The translations under genes were made by a program, and so were the position numbers. Of a stretch of DNA of 64,000 nt, positions 50,840 through 63,794 are shown in pieces. The stretch lies in assembly GCF_035582795.1 (NCBI RefSeq), contig NC_134366.1, positions 3,392,828 through 3,456,827 of the forward strand, in the 5' to 3' direction. Each line of letters opens with the position of its first letter. The stretch's first letter is position 1. The stretch comes from Mycteria americana (Eukaryota; Chordata; Aves; Ciconiiformes; Ciconiidae). The notes beneath the pieces are model-generated. The model was not told the origin of the DNA and made no database searches. It saw only the letters and a program-made list of their open reading frames with translations.

Positions 50840-51680
50840 GGCTGAAGGTACCTCAGGAGGTCACGGAGTAGGGCCAAGTTTGATGTTGGATGAAGCTGCC
50901 CAGGGCCCTGTCCAGTCGAGTTATCTCCAAAGGTGGAGATCCCACCAGTTCCCTGTGCCAGTGTTTGTCATGGAGACTTTTTTATCTCATAGCCAGTTGA
51001 AAGTTTTCTGGCTGCAACTTGGCCTTTCATTGTGTGCTTTTGAGAAGCGTCTGGACCACCTTCTCTATAACCTCCTAGAAGGCAGCTGCACATGCCCGTA
51101 AGATCTTCCCTTTCTCTTCTCCAGGCTGATCAGACCCAATGCTCTCAGCCTCTCCTCAGACATCCCCTTCTCCAGCCCACGACCATTTTGGAAGCCTCTG
51201 TAGGACTCACTCCAGTACCCTTCTTGCACTGGGGAGCCCCAAACTGGACACAGTATCCAGCTGTGGTCTTACAAGGGCAGAACAGAGAGGACCGTAACAG
51301 CGCTTACAACATGGGCTACGCTCTTGCCGAGACAGCCCGGCACAGGCGTGGCCTTCTCTGCTGCAAGCCCACACTGCTGATTAACATCCAACTTGACCAC
51401 CAGGACCCCCCATCCTTGCTGCAGAGCTGCTCCCCAGCCAGTCACTCCCCTGTGTCCTGTCCCCAACCAGGGCCACCATTCTGCCTTTCCCTCTGTTGAA
51501 CTTCACCTGGGTCCCACCAGCCCATTTCTCCAGCCTGCTGAGGTCCCCCAACACAGCAGCACTGCCCCACCTTGCCTATCCACTGCTCCCCCCCCAACCA
51601 GGAGTGGCCACAAACTCGGTCCCATCACCCTGATCATTAATGACACTCAACGGCCTTGGCCCCAGCTGTCATCCCTGGGG
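50840..51680 (-). mobile_element. Old CR1 LINE fragment, about 0.8 kb
   Basis: Read on the minus strand: '...cactggcacagggaactgg', 'ggagatctcc'-like segments and 'tgacctcctgaggtacctt' at the 3' side (low coordinates). Upstream of these come 'ctgatcagcctggagaagag', 'gaggagaggctgagagcatt', 'gggctggagaagggg' and 'ctggatactgtgtccagttt'. Further right, 'ttaatgacactcaacggcc' and 'ggagtggccacaaactcgg' follow the 5' extension of the same family. It is heavily diverged and borders are approximate. Confidence 0.7.
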
Positions 51681-54600
51681 GATGCCACCACCAGCTGGCC
51701 ACCCCTGGGAGGGGACCCAGCAGCACCAGGGGGTGACAGGGCAGCACCAGCTGCTCCATGGGGGCCAGGATGGTGTTGGCGTCACGAGACCCTACTTTCT
51801 GGTTGAATTTACATACAGCATCCCCATTTCAACTGAGATAAGACCCATTTCGACACAGCAAGGACTGAGGGAGCTCGGTGCCTCCCAAGGCTGCGTTTCT
51901 GCTTTGCTTTGTTATTTCTGACCGCAACTTTTAATAGCCTCTTAAACACGTGCTCGGCCAAGAGCTTTACAAGCGTCTGCTTTGTGCAAAGCGCCTTTCA
52001 AATACGAAGTGGAGGCCAGCAAGGCAGCGAGCTGCAGATGGCATGTGTGAGCCCACCAGCAGGCTGCTGGCGGGATGTAAATGGACAAAATCACAGGAAA
52101 ACGTCCCAGAAACGTGGCTCGTCCCCTGCCGCGGCCGAGCCACCAGGCTGAGGCATCACTACCAGCTCCTGGCTGGCCCCGGGCATCTTCGGGTGCTTAA
52201 ATCCCTTCTCCGTCTGACCCTCCGGGTCAATGCAGAGTTAATCCAACCCACGACCCCAAATGACATTCCCCACCAGTTTCAGCCCCAGAGAACGCCCTGC
52301 CGTGCATCTGGAAGCCTTTGCTTCGGAAACCTGATGCCGGTTCAAAAGTCAGCCTGAGCCAAATTCCTCCAGGCACGTTTTTATCATCCCTTTTTTTTTT
52401 TTCCTGCCGGGGACAATGGTGTTGCTTGCTGCTCTGCCCGGCCCTTTCCTCTGCGCTCCCAGACAGAAATAGTTAACCAGGTTCACTAAGAAATTAATGT
52501 CCTCGTTTCCTTTCCAGGGCAGGCAGCTCCCCGCTGCCTCCCCCCTGCCCGTCTCTCTGCTCCAAGCCCCGGGGAGGAGCCGCTATCTAGTGACATGATG
52601 CAAGAGCAGAAGTTGTCTCCCTCGCCCTGGCAGTTTTCGGTGACCCGGTGGCCTGTGCAAGCACTGCCAGGTCCCCCAGGGCTTTCTGCAGCACGAGAAC
52701 AGCCCTTTGCTCTCCTCTTGTGATCGGTGGGATGGGAGCACCTCGTGGCTCTGGGGAAGACGTGAGCCAGCCCCGGCTCTGGAGAGTTTCAAGTCAAAAC
52801 AGATCAAGCTAATAAAAAGGAAGCGACGCTGGAGAAGAGGAGGGGAGGAGAGGAGAGAGAGGAAAGATGATGCCGCGGGCATTGCAAAGCAATCCCTGCT
52901 GTAGAAGAACTTTATTTGCTAGCATGGCTTCTCCCAGGGCTGTGGTTGAGTCTCCCGGGAAAGGGGAGACCACCGGGGCCAGGACCCTGTGCTTACCCCA
53001 GCACCCAGACTCCACGGGCTGCATATGGGACACCCCAGGCTGGTTTCAGTTGCCCACATGTAGGTGTTTGGGGTCATCTGAGATGCCACAACCCATTAGT
53101 TTTGCCGGGGTGGTGGGGTGGGCTGCCGGCTCGCGCGATGCTCCAGCTGCTGGAGCGGCGGTACGGCAGTCGGGAGGAGCTGCTCAGCGCTCTCCAAGGG
53201 CACCCGGGAGGAAGGCTGCCTTTCAATGGGGCTTTGTTGCATGCTTGGCTTGGCTTCGCGGGAGGTGGTTGCTCTCAGGCTACAAACTCCCCGGATAAAG
53301 TGTTTTTCAGGCGGCAGGACCAGGGGGAGACGGGCGAGAAGGGATCAGCTGTAGCTTCAGCTCCTGGTTGAGTGGACTCAGAGGTTTGCACAGGATGGAC
53401 ACGGTGTTCGGTGGGGAATGCCGGTTTGGTGGAGCATGAAACATCCCACCGCCCCAGCCAGGGCATGGAGACCTGCCCAGTGTCCCCATGTGAGTGGAGA
53501 GGTGAGGAGCTCCAGCAGGAGAGCAAAGCTCTCCTGGATGTCCCCGGGGTGGTGAGACAGACTACAGGCCACCGTGATTTTGGGAGAGGGGGAGGATGGC
53601 TGTGTCTTCTCCTTCGGACCCATCCTGGGAGATGGCCCGGGGCTGCTGCTGGCCATGCTGCAGCACTGCTGATCTTTCAGCAGGTGGGATCCATGGCAAA
53701 GAGACCAGAGGTGGGGCTGGTCCCTGCATGGGGGCTGCTCCAGACCTCCCCCTTCTTGGCTCTCCAGGTTGCTGTAGGGTTTGACCGAGGCTGTTTCTGC
53801 CTGGAGATCAGAGAAAGCTCCGGTGGCAAATGCAGGAGGACAGGACTGCCTGGCTTGTAGCTGTGCTCCAAAGACATCCTTGGAAAGGTTTTGATCTGCT
53901 TTTGGTCCTCTGGCACTTCTGAAGCTGGTTTGCAAGATAACCTTACTCCTTTCTGTAACAGCAGAGAGGGATGCCCTGGAAAATAGGAGGAGATGGACGC
54001 GGCCAGGCCAGAAGAGCAGCAGAGAAAAGCAGGCGGCTTTCTGGAAGAAATACTGTGTCTAACAGCAAACACATGCGAGGTTTCGCACGCTGGCCAGGAT
54101 GCGTATGGGCGTGGAGCTGATTTATTTAGTCCTGCGTGAGCGGAGCTTGCCCGGAGATCCCGAGGTGGGAGGACAAGGAGGAAGCTCTGCTCTGAGCAGC
54201 TGCTTTCTTGCAAGCTTTAGCACTACATGTCTCTCCCCCAGATCTCGTGGCTGCAGAACCTCCTGGCAGCCCACAGCACTTTTTTAGCCATTCCAGAACA
54301 CGTTAATAGTCCTAGTAAGGGTGAACTCTGATGCATGATTTATAGGGAGTGTTTTTACGGTGTTTACGTTGGCAGGCTGTAGTTTATGTACGGTTTGAAA
54401 TATTCACTGAAACCTCTTATCGCTGGAGCTTAAAAACAACAGAGCACTGATGAAAGTCCTGCGCTAATTGAAGAAGGGTTGATTTAGGGCTCGGGCTGCC
54501 CAGCAGCTGTGCAAAATGCCCGGCTCCTGCCTGGCTCAGAGAGTTTGCTGCAGCCTGCAGTTCCCATGGGGAAGGAGAGATGCTTTCACCCGTTGTGGTG

Positions 54601-55673
54601 GGGATCCATCCAGGTTTAAGTGTTACACCAAAGAAGGCTGTATGTGGCACAAAGAGAGCCAGACCGTCATGCCTGGGGCTCCCGTCCATGCTCACAGCCT
54701 CCCTGGCCTGGCAGAACAAGATGATCAGCCGATGCAAGAGGCATCAGCTGGGGAAACCTCCAAAAGCAATTGCTTAAAAGTGCTTTTTTTTATAACCCAA
54801 ACCAGCTCATCCACGCACTCGGATACAGGGGCAATACCTTATGCTGGTGTTAAAAACGCAGTTCGTTTCCATTCCCATCTCTCCTCTCCTTGTGCCTCTG
54901 CTAGGATCTCAGTTGCACAACTCATGTTTTAATAAAATCAGGGACTTTAGTGAGATGTCATCAACATCTGTGGGATTTGGAGTAATCTAACCTCACAAGC
55001 GCCTCACAAAAAACACTCTCCTGCTCTTCTGACATTTTCCACTGAAGGGCAGGGCTGTCCTTCTCCTGTCAGACCTGCAGGCAGGGTCTGAGAGCACGAA
55101 ACTTCTTCAGGTGCCAGCAATGGGTCATCCTGGAGCATAAGGAAGCAATTTATCCATCTGCCAAAAGACACCTACTTTACGATCAGTTCCTGACCCCTCC
55201 AGCTGTGTCCACCTTTCCTCCTCCAGCATCATGGGTGCTAAGGAGAAGTGGGTGAACAGTGGGGTGCAAGCAGCACCTTTGCCTTGGATGGGTATTTTTA
55301 AGAGTAGTTAAAAATGTAAACTAGGAGGAAAGAGTTGCAGGAGGATACCACATCTTGGACACGGTGTGCTTCTTGTCTCCTGGCTCCTGAGAGCATGTAG
55401 TGAAATTTAGAGGAGCAGAGAGAAGAGCTGGAAAGTGGGCTGTGTCCTAGACCAGCCCTCAGAGGCCAGGTGGACAATGAACTCAGCTCCAAGGAGGACT
55501 GAACACCCAAGTTTAGGCAACTAAATCCCACCCAAGTGCCCTAAAAACAGTCTTGGAGGAGACAATAAGAGAACTTTTCCTTTTGAGGAGAAGCCACCAT
55601 GCTGCACATGGTCCTGCCTCCCCATCACCCCACAATTGCCCCATACCCCTGCAACCCTTTTCCTAGAAACATC

Positions 55674-55917
55674 TTGGATATTAGGAAATTTTAGATTGGC
55701 TATTAGGAAATTTTCCTTCACTGAAAGGGTTATCAAGCACTGGCACAGGCTGCCCAGGGAAGTGGTTGAGTCGCCATCCCTGGAGGTATTTAAAAGATGT
55801 TTGGATGTGGTGCTCAGGGACATGGTGTAGTGGTGGTCTTGGCAGTGTTAGGTTTACGGTTGGACTTGGTGATCTTAAAGGTCTTTTCCAACCTATACGA
55901 TTCTGTGATTCTGTGAT
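55674..55917 (+). mobile_element. CR1 LINE 3' fragment
   Basis: Same subfamily as 15432-15706: it shares 'ttcactgaaagggttatcaa', 'gcactggcacaggctgccca', 'gtatttaaaaga', 'gctcagggacatggtgtagt' and the tail ATTCTGTGATTCTGTGA. The 5' end carries a local direct repeat of 'ttaggaaatttt' spaced about 25 bp apart. Few differences separate the two copies, suggesting recent activity. Confidence 0.93.
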
Positions 55918-56217
55918 CTACTGGGACTCCCCTTCCAGGCGAAAGGGCAATTTATCCCAGGCCAGTTGGTTAGGAAAGATCCTGACTTGCTTTAGGCATC
56001 CTGGTAGATGTACCCTACTAGATGTAACCTACTAGGGGTATCCTGCTAGAAAGGGAGAGAGAGGAAGCCACAGGATTAGAGGCACATCTGCATGCTTCCA
56101 GTCTAGATATACCTACTAGAAAATTGACCGAATTTGATTGAAAGTGGTTTAGTGGAGCAGGCAGCCTTCCATTTCAAGATATTTCTGATATCTCTCAGTC
56201 CGCACTGCACTGCACAG

Positions 56218-56260
56218 ATTTAAAAAAAAAAAAACCCAAACCAACCAAACAAAAAAAACC
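56218..56260. repeat. A-rich simple repeat
   Basis: An A run followed by irregular CCAAAC/CAAACA units. Confidence 0.85.
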
Positions 56261-59200
56261 AACACCACTTCTGCTACTGGCAGTAAAATTTTGGCTGGCA
56301 TGTGTGAACCTCTGTTAACCTGTGGCCCGTGCTAATGTGCTGGTACAGAGACAAGCCTTACAGTAGGAGAGTCCATCCTGCTGTTATTCCTTGTAATGAG
56401 AAGCTTCCAAAAAACAAGCCAAAACAAATATTTGTAGCAAAGGCAGGGGCTGCCCGGAGGGAGCCGCGGCGGGCAGGAATGCTCCTGCCACCGGGCAGGA
56501 GGTGACATCATCCGGATTCCTTCGCTGAGGAATGCAGGATTTGCCGTCTTCCCTGCCAGTAATTGCTTTTCAAAAACAGACCTACCCAGGGATGCACGTT
56601 TCACCCATCCCTTTCCACTGCACAGCAGAGAGGCTGAATGTCCCCCGTTCCCCTTCTCTTCCATGGTGTTAATGGGGCTGTTGCATGGACAGGCATGAAA
56701 AAGGATGAAATCGGTCATTCCCCAAATGGCAGGTAAAAGCACCCAAAATTTTATAATCAGGTGCTGGACATTGCTGGTGGAGGAGCACTGACTTCTCCCC
56801 GGGGCTGGCCAGGATGGGGCAGGTGATGGGCTGAGTGTGTGCATGGACTTCTCTGCTGGGCAGACTTTGCTGAGAGCTGCAAGAGGACGCCATGTGCACC
56901 GCTCCGTGATGACCCCATTTCTTGGTCCTATGAAGCCCACCGACCACGTCATGTGCTTTTGAGTGCAGGACTTCAGTGTGATGACTGGGATAGATATCCT
57001 GACATACAGAGCATCCTGGCTAACCAGCCTACACCTTGCTTAGTCTGGTGGGGCTAACTCTTAAGCAAAGCCATAATTCGCCCTCCATGCAGCTCTTGGC
57101 TTCTCCATTGGGTTGAGCATCCCCACATCCCATCTCCAGTGCCTTGAGCTTGCTCCCCTCCACCCCAGCTCTGCACTGGCTCCAGCTTCAACAAACGCCA
57201 CTGGAAATTAGTAACGGTCACTAATGTTCATATGTCATCAGCACTTCCACCAGCATCGGTGACAGTAAAGGGGTCAGTTCCTGTGGGATGGAGACTGTTG
57301 CCGTCATTTCAATAGCTGGAACTAGGTGTAGTTCAACTGCCCCTGTTATGAGTCCAACAGAGTGATTTAGTGGTTGGAAAGGCCCGAAATTTTTTGCTCT
57401 CAGTGCCTGAAAGAGGATGGCTGGCAGGAAACGAAAGCGCCGTTCTCCAAGGCAGGGGTGGTTTTGCTCCTGCACTGATTCTTTAATTTTCCGCCAAGTT
57501 TTGGAAATTCTTGGCTATTACAACTGGACAATTAAATCAAGAGCAGAAAAAAGGGGCTCCGGCCAAAGGAGAAAACCCACTTGGTCAGCTGAATTTTTGA
57601 AACGGGGATGGAGTGAGGGCCTTTGAATGGACAGCAGCAGAGCAAGGGCTGTCTGGGGTCTGGATCTGCATTCCTGAAGGTGGTGAGATGTGACATTAGG
57701 AGTGCCAGGAGAAGGCCTGCTCATTTTTGGAGGCAGCAGCATAGATAAAACCAGTGGGGATGGATGCAAAGGGGAGCCTGCGATCATGGCAGGGCGATGC
57801 AATGATGTTTTGTCAAGGGTGTAGGCAGAAGAGACGCAGCTAAGCAGGAGGCAGTGATGTAGCTGGTTGGGGTCAAGTCCCACATGGGACAGGGTGGCAG
57901 TGCCACGGGAGAGACCCTCTGTGGGACCTCCTGGGCTTGGTTTGGATATTAACTCCCACCAGGCAAGTCCCTTCCCTCATCATGTCTCGGCCACCCTCCA
58001 TCACAGGGCTGTGTCTGGTGCTAGTGATCGGGGCTCATGGTTTGCAAGACTTATTGCTTGAGAGAAGGCAGAAACATTATCTGCCTTGTGCCGTTGCCTT
58101 TGGGAGAGGTGCAAATAGGGGTGTCCTGCTCATTTCTTCGTGGAGTCACCCTAGAGACGGCAGAGAGTTGGCCAAGCAGCACTGACGTGCGCTCCAGAGG
58201 GTTGAGGTGAAAGCTCCCAGGCTTTGAGGTCAGTAGGGACCCAAAAAGCATCCAGGGAAAAAGACGACAATGGGTGAAGATCTGCTTTCCAATGATTCAA
58301 GGAAGCTCACAGACTCCGTATTCATCACGGCTCAGTGAGTCAGGTACCACCAGTCGGCTGTGGGACTCTGCTCCTCTGGCTCCAGCTCCTCACGGCTGCA
58401 CACATGGCCCACAGGGCTCTACCTTGTCCATTTGTGTGCAAACCGACCCGTCTTATAGCAATGCTGCAGAACATAATTTGGGGTTTTGGTTCACATCTCT
58501 TAAATTGTTGCTTCTTAATCTTTCTCAGAAACACAGATGGTGTTGCGGTTTCTTATTTATTTCTGTCTGGACGGTAAAGGGAGGATGTCTTGGAGAAGAA
58601 GGGAGGGAAAGAACCAGAGATGGAAAGAGTGAATTTTCAAGCAGAGCCTCCCACAACTTCATCTTATTTCCCCAGCTTCTGGTAATGGCCAGGTCACTGA
58701 TTGCAGCTATTCACTCCAGAAAACTTCCAGGGGGTTTCCTGGAATACCGAAATGTCGTGGGCTGGGTGCCCAGCCAGTGACCACCATCAGAGCCACAGCA
58801 AAGAGGATGGACCTCAGTTGACCAGCAGCAAACCTAGACGTGTCCCAGTAGCTGCCCGTAGGTCAGAAACCCTGACTCGGCATTTCTAAGGGCTATTTAT
58901 CGCAAAGTGAAGGAGGATGAGGGTTTTTTTCTTTTGCACCCTCTTTCCGCGGCATTGTCCGTCCTCTTTAAACTTAGCAATGTTCAGATTAGCAGAGGAC
59001 GCTGAACTGGCTCTGGGCTGGCAGAAAGCATGGAAGAAAAGAAATGTGAGCACAAGACTGGGAGGCTAGGAAGGGGCTTGCTGCATGGCTTGGGGGGAGT
59101 TTAGTATTATTGCGGATTAAACTGGGACTATAGCATCCTCTGTATCCCATCTGCAGCCTCACAGTGCAGCTTCATGCATCCCTGCTTGGGAACCAGCCAA

Positions 59201-60288
59201 GTACCTGGTATGGGTGTGTTCGACTCCTCCGTGCAAGGCCCAGCAATGCCAGGGGTACCTGCTGCGGCAGCAGGAGCCCACCACATCCCAGTGGGTGGTG
59301 GAGGGTTTGGTGTGAGCAGGGCAGCATGCACCCGAGCCACTCACTTCTCTAGCAAAACCTGCACCCATGCACCCATGTGCCTGGCGCTCTCTTGGGAAGA
59401 TCTCTACCTTCAGGACCAGCCTGTTGTATAAGCAAAGAGAGAAAAACCTCATCGTGCGGCCTGCTTGTCTCAGGTTGTGGATCAGCCCCAAGCACTGGAG
59501 CATCGTTGGCTCAGACCCACGGCCCTGCCTCTCCATGAACTGCAGAGGTTCCCTTGTGTAAAAGGCGTGGAAGGGCTGTCCACCTCCTCCTCCTGCATCT
59601 CCCTTCCTTCCCCTTCCGCCTCAACATGCTCATTCATGAAAAAATATCTGTTGGCTGGACATGGGGAGAGGAATTAATGTTGGCGCGTTGTTTCCCACAT
59701 GTTGGCCAAGGGAGGTTGTAGGCTCAGAGGGTTTTAATCTTTGTTTTCACAGCTGGATCCGATATTACCCTTTCTTCTCTCCAGCTTTTTATTGCTGCTC
59801 GCTCCCCGGAGCAACCTGTTGCAAAGCAGCGTGCGCACTCGCGTTGGAGCACAACCTGCTGCTGACTTCCCGAGGGGCAGTGAGCGTGGCTGTCCACCTC
59901 GGGACCGATGACCTGCACAGCCTGCTGTGTTCATTAAGGATTGAGACCATAAGAGATTATGCTCTCCTCCAGTGGGGGGTCACGCAGTGGGTCCTGTGTC
60001 TGGGAAGGCAATGCTGCAGGGAGGAAGGTACCATCCCATGATGGTCCTCTGAGAACACCTGGCTGCAGCCCAGATCTCCTGGCTCCTTCCCCCCCCAGGG
60101 TCAAGTTCCCCCGCATGGGGTGCAGGCAGCTGGGTAGCAGGGACCAGCTTGGTCCATCCTTTGGTAGGAGGGGGCAGGCAGCAAGGTTGGGGTGTCTGCC
60201 TTAGCCCTGTGCGTGAGGCATGACGGGACCATGGCAAACCCTCAGGCTCATGGGCCCAACCTAGGGACATCATGGGTTGGGGAGGTGC

Positions 60289-60655
60289 TGTAGGGTTTGG
60301 TGAAAGTGGTGTGCAGATTGGTGGTGGTGGTGTAGGGTTTGGTCATGCTGGTGTAGGGTTTGGTCATGCTGGTGTAGGGTTTGGTGGAGGTTGTGTAGGG
60401 TTTGATGGAGGTGGCATACGGTGTAGTGGTGCTGGTGTCGGGTTTGGTGGTGCTGTTGTGTGGTTTGGTGGTGCTTGTGTAGGGTTTGGTGGTGCCGGTA
60501 TAAGGTCTGGTGGTGCTGGTGTAGGTTTTGGTGGTATTGGTGTAGGGTTTGGTGGTATTGGTGTAGGGTTTGGTGGTGCTGGTGTGGGTTTGGTGGTGCT
60601 GGTGTGGGTTTGGTGGTGCTGGTGTAGGTTTTGGTGGTGCTGGTGTAGGCTTTGG
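60289..60655. repeat. Minisatellite, 21-bp unit
   Basis: About 17-18 units of gtagggtttggtggtgctggt with scattered substitutions; the right end has several 18- to 20-bp variants. Because the unit is a multiple of three, frames stay open on both strands (GVGFGGA repeats forward, KPYTSTT repeats reverse, the latter within a 181-codon frame). These frames have no other coding support. Confidence 0.95.
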
Positions 60656-61486
60656 ATATCTGGACGCCCAGCATGGCAGACAGGCAGGTGTGTGCTCAGG
60701 CCCAGTGTGGTGGAGGGGGTGGAGAACGTGCTGCCAGCACCCCATTGGATGCCTAAGGGCTTGGACCTCTAGCACTGCAGATCTCAGAGTCAACCTTTGC
60801 TTCGAGCATCAGCATGGCCTAGGGCCAAATGGGACTGGCTCCATTCCCACCCGGATGCCAGCCTGAGGGCACCTTCTCCACCCCACTATCTACCTCTGGA
60901 AGGGAAGGAGGGACACTGATTCAACTCCTCTCCAGTCCTGCGAGCTTTGGGGTTGAAAAGACACGTGGTCTCCGTTCTTGGCACGGGGGACCCAGTGGCG
61001 TCCAGATGTGAGGCATGAGCTGCTGACCTCTCCGGCGTCAGCGGGTGGGGGCCCACCTATGTAAACACGTCCAGGAAGGCTCTCGTCCCTTTCCCACCCC
61101 ACACTCGCCTTCGGATCAGACCGGCCAGCCTTCGCCGATGCTCCCGTCCCCAGGGCTCCCAAGGAAGGTACCATACCGCTTGCCTGGCACCGGGCACTCC
61201 TTCGGGCATTTCTCTCTCATCTTCCTCTTCTCTGCATGTAAACATGATCGTGTAATTACCTAAGTGGTTATTTAAATATTTACTGGTGATACCGGTGTAA
61301 GAATAAATCTGGGTAAGCAGAGTAGAAACCTACCCCGGTCATGCTGGGAACCCGGCCAGAAGGATAGGAAAGCACTTGTAGTAATAATGTTTCCTTTTTT
61401 TCTTTATTTTCTGTTTTGTCTGTTATCTAAGAACAGTTGGCAAGAGCATGTCCAACCCGTTGGTTTCCTCATTTATCACATTCGAG

Positions 61487-61504
61487 TCTCTCTCTCTCTC
61501 TCTC
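61487..61504. repeat. (TC)9 microsatellite
   Basis: Nine perfect TC units in AT-rich unique sequence. Confidence 0.95.
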
Positions 61505-63770
61505 TTCTCTTTTAACTATGTTTAGATCTTATTAGTAATGGAAAAATGGGCCATAAAGTCACATCCAAGCGTCTGGTATTTTCACTTTGGCATTTGCTTT
61601 CTTGTCTTCAATATCCTTATTTAGTTGATGTTGGATTTTTTTACTGTGAGGAGGGGTCTGGTGTCCAGGTAGCTAGGGCTGAGCTCAGGAGGACGTTTTG
61701 GTGATTTGGGGTGGCAGGTCTGCAGCTTGGAGTTTATTCGGGGAGGGAGCAGAGATGGGTTATTACGGTAGAGGGAAGGGTTTGGCAGCTGTCCCAAGCC
61801 CTTTTCCCCGTTTGCACAACACTTGGGTCATGGAGTGGCCTCGCTGTTATGGCTCTATCTTACCTGATAAGTCTGAGGGTCCTCCAAAGCCAGGAGGTTG
61901 GGCAATAGATGCTCCAGTGATGAGTGTTGGGATGTTCGGAGAGGTTTGGTGTCTTAGATGCACATGTCCTGGTTCGGATAAGATTTTGGCTCACCTTACA
62001 AGTCCTGCTCCTTGAGCTTCACCTCAGCTCCTGCAGCCAGACCACCTGCTGAGGTGCTGGATGATGGGTTTAAGAGACCACCCTTATGTTCTTGGTAGAG
62101 CAGAGTGCAGAAGACTCAGCACCCTGAGCAGATGCCACACCAAAGCAAAAGGACCTTAAATCTGCTCACGAGCATCGCAGCTCTTCCAAATCACCCGCAC
62201 ATCGTCTTTAACCACACGGTTGTTTAAAGCAGTAAGGCATGAGTTCTGCCTGGAGGACAGCGTAGGACAGGGCAGTTGCTCAGTGATCATGATGTATGGC
62301 CAAGGCTGGATGAGGGAGCATCGTGTAAAGGCAGGTAGAGCTTGGACCTGGTTCACGTAGCTGGGTTGGATCCTGTGGGTCCCGTTCCTGCACCGATTTC
62401 TGTGGCACTTGCTCACTGCAAGCTCCTGTCCTTATTAGGGTTGAGACACGGTTCCTCTAACCTGCACTTTGGTTGGCGAATTACAGATTTTTTTGGGGGT
62501 AGTAAAGAAAGAAAGATAACTTTGGACCCGGTTCTCATGCTGGGCTTCTCCTGCACTCAAGAGTGAAAGAAACCTCCACCAACTTCCCAGTCCAGAGCCT
62601 TCTTCCATATTGCACTTGTGGTTTGGGCAGGTGGCTGTCAGCCCAGGACTGAGCTTGAACCTATAGAGCTGGGTCTCCACTTCAACAAATGGGGCCATGG
62701 TTAGTGGTGGGTCACACTGTCCTTTACTAGGGGCAAAAGCACCCTTCAGCCAGAGCCAAGGGCAGTGGAAGGGTCTCCTTGTGTTGCTCCAACCCATAAG
62801 AACCTGGTTTAAATCCTGGTAGGAGAGTCTGTCCTGGGAGCTGCTACACGTAATGGGGCTGGTTGAACCAGACCAGCATTGGTTGTGTACAGGTTGTCCC
62901 GCCTGTTGTGGTGGCCATTGTACTTCCCCATGTCTGACAGATGAGGCGTGTGATGACAGACATGACACTAACATTTTTCTCAATGGCACTGCTGCAAAAA
63001 ATAGAGTTAAACTCTCCGAGTCAGCAGCCCGCCTGGATAGGTGCAAAGCATTTTCCACAAGAAAACCAAAAACTATCTGTATTTTCAGGTATTTGCAAGA
63101 GGGGTTTGGTGAGGAAAGCTGGAGGAGGTGTTGAGCACGTCTTGCTTTGCTTGTGTGGATCCACAGAGGACGTGACCGCTCCACCTTCGCTTTGGGGTGT
63201 TGCTGTCTTTACCCTCAAGCTGTGTCTAAGATGTTCATCCCTATGCAGAGTCGCTGGCTGCTCCCATCCCCTCCCCTCTCCCCCCACTGACACTGTGCAC
63301 ATGGTTTTCACGCAGCTGAAAAGCAGGGAAACCATTCCCCTCATGCACTCAGTGCGAGCCATGGACCTCACCCAGCAGCTCTTGAATCAAGCCCAGAAGC
63401 CGTGGCCGAGCTTCAAACCTCTGTTCCTGCTCCTCTTGCTCCTGCCCCCTTTTCCTGGGGCTCTTCCAAGCTCCCTCCTAACACACCATCTCTGCCCATC
63501 CACAGGTGTTAGGGGGGGAAAAAAAAAAAAAACCAACACATTTCTGGAGCAGCCAAAAATGTGGCCGCTTGACTTTTTTTCCAGCGTTCCCTAATTTTCC
63601 CATGCACCCTGGCCTTTTTCCTCTGCCCCTGCCTGCACTAACACACCGCTGCTCGGTGAACTGCAGATAGAGGAGCGACCGTGGGGGCAACAGCAGGAGG
63701 AGGCGACGTGCCGTGAACTTTTGCACAGCCGTTTTCGTCAGGGGATGGATTTCCTCTGACTTTTATTGAA

Positions 63771-63794
63771 TTTTTTTTTTTTTTTTTTTTTTTT
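63771..63794. repeat. T24 homopolymer
   Basis: Uninterrupted run of 24 T. It is not the poly(A) tail of a minus-strand retrocopy, because the nearby minus-strand AATAAA lies on the wrong side of it. Confidence 0.95.

Noticed and set aside
57979-58185. Signal-peptide-like start (MSRPPSITGLCLVLVIGAHG)
   Set aside because: The hydrophobic stretch is short, the following residues are unlike any secreted protein I know, and there is no transcript or conservation evidence.
60248-60793. 181-codon minus-strand frame with Lys-Pro-Tyr-Thr-Ser-Thr-Thr repeats
   Set aside because: Produced entirely by a 21-bp minisatellite whose unit is a multiple of three; no promoter, no conserved flanks.
62435-63184. 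249-codon minus-strand frame and the overlapping 217-codon plus-strand frame
   Set aside because: No recognisable domain; the composition is that of random translation and the two frames conflict.
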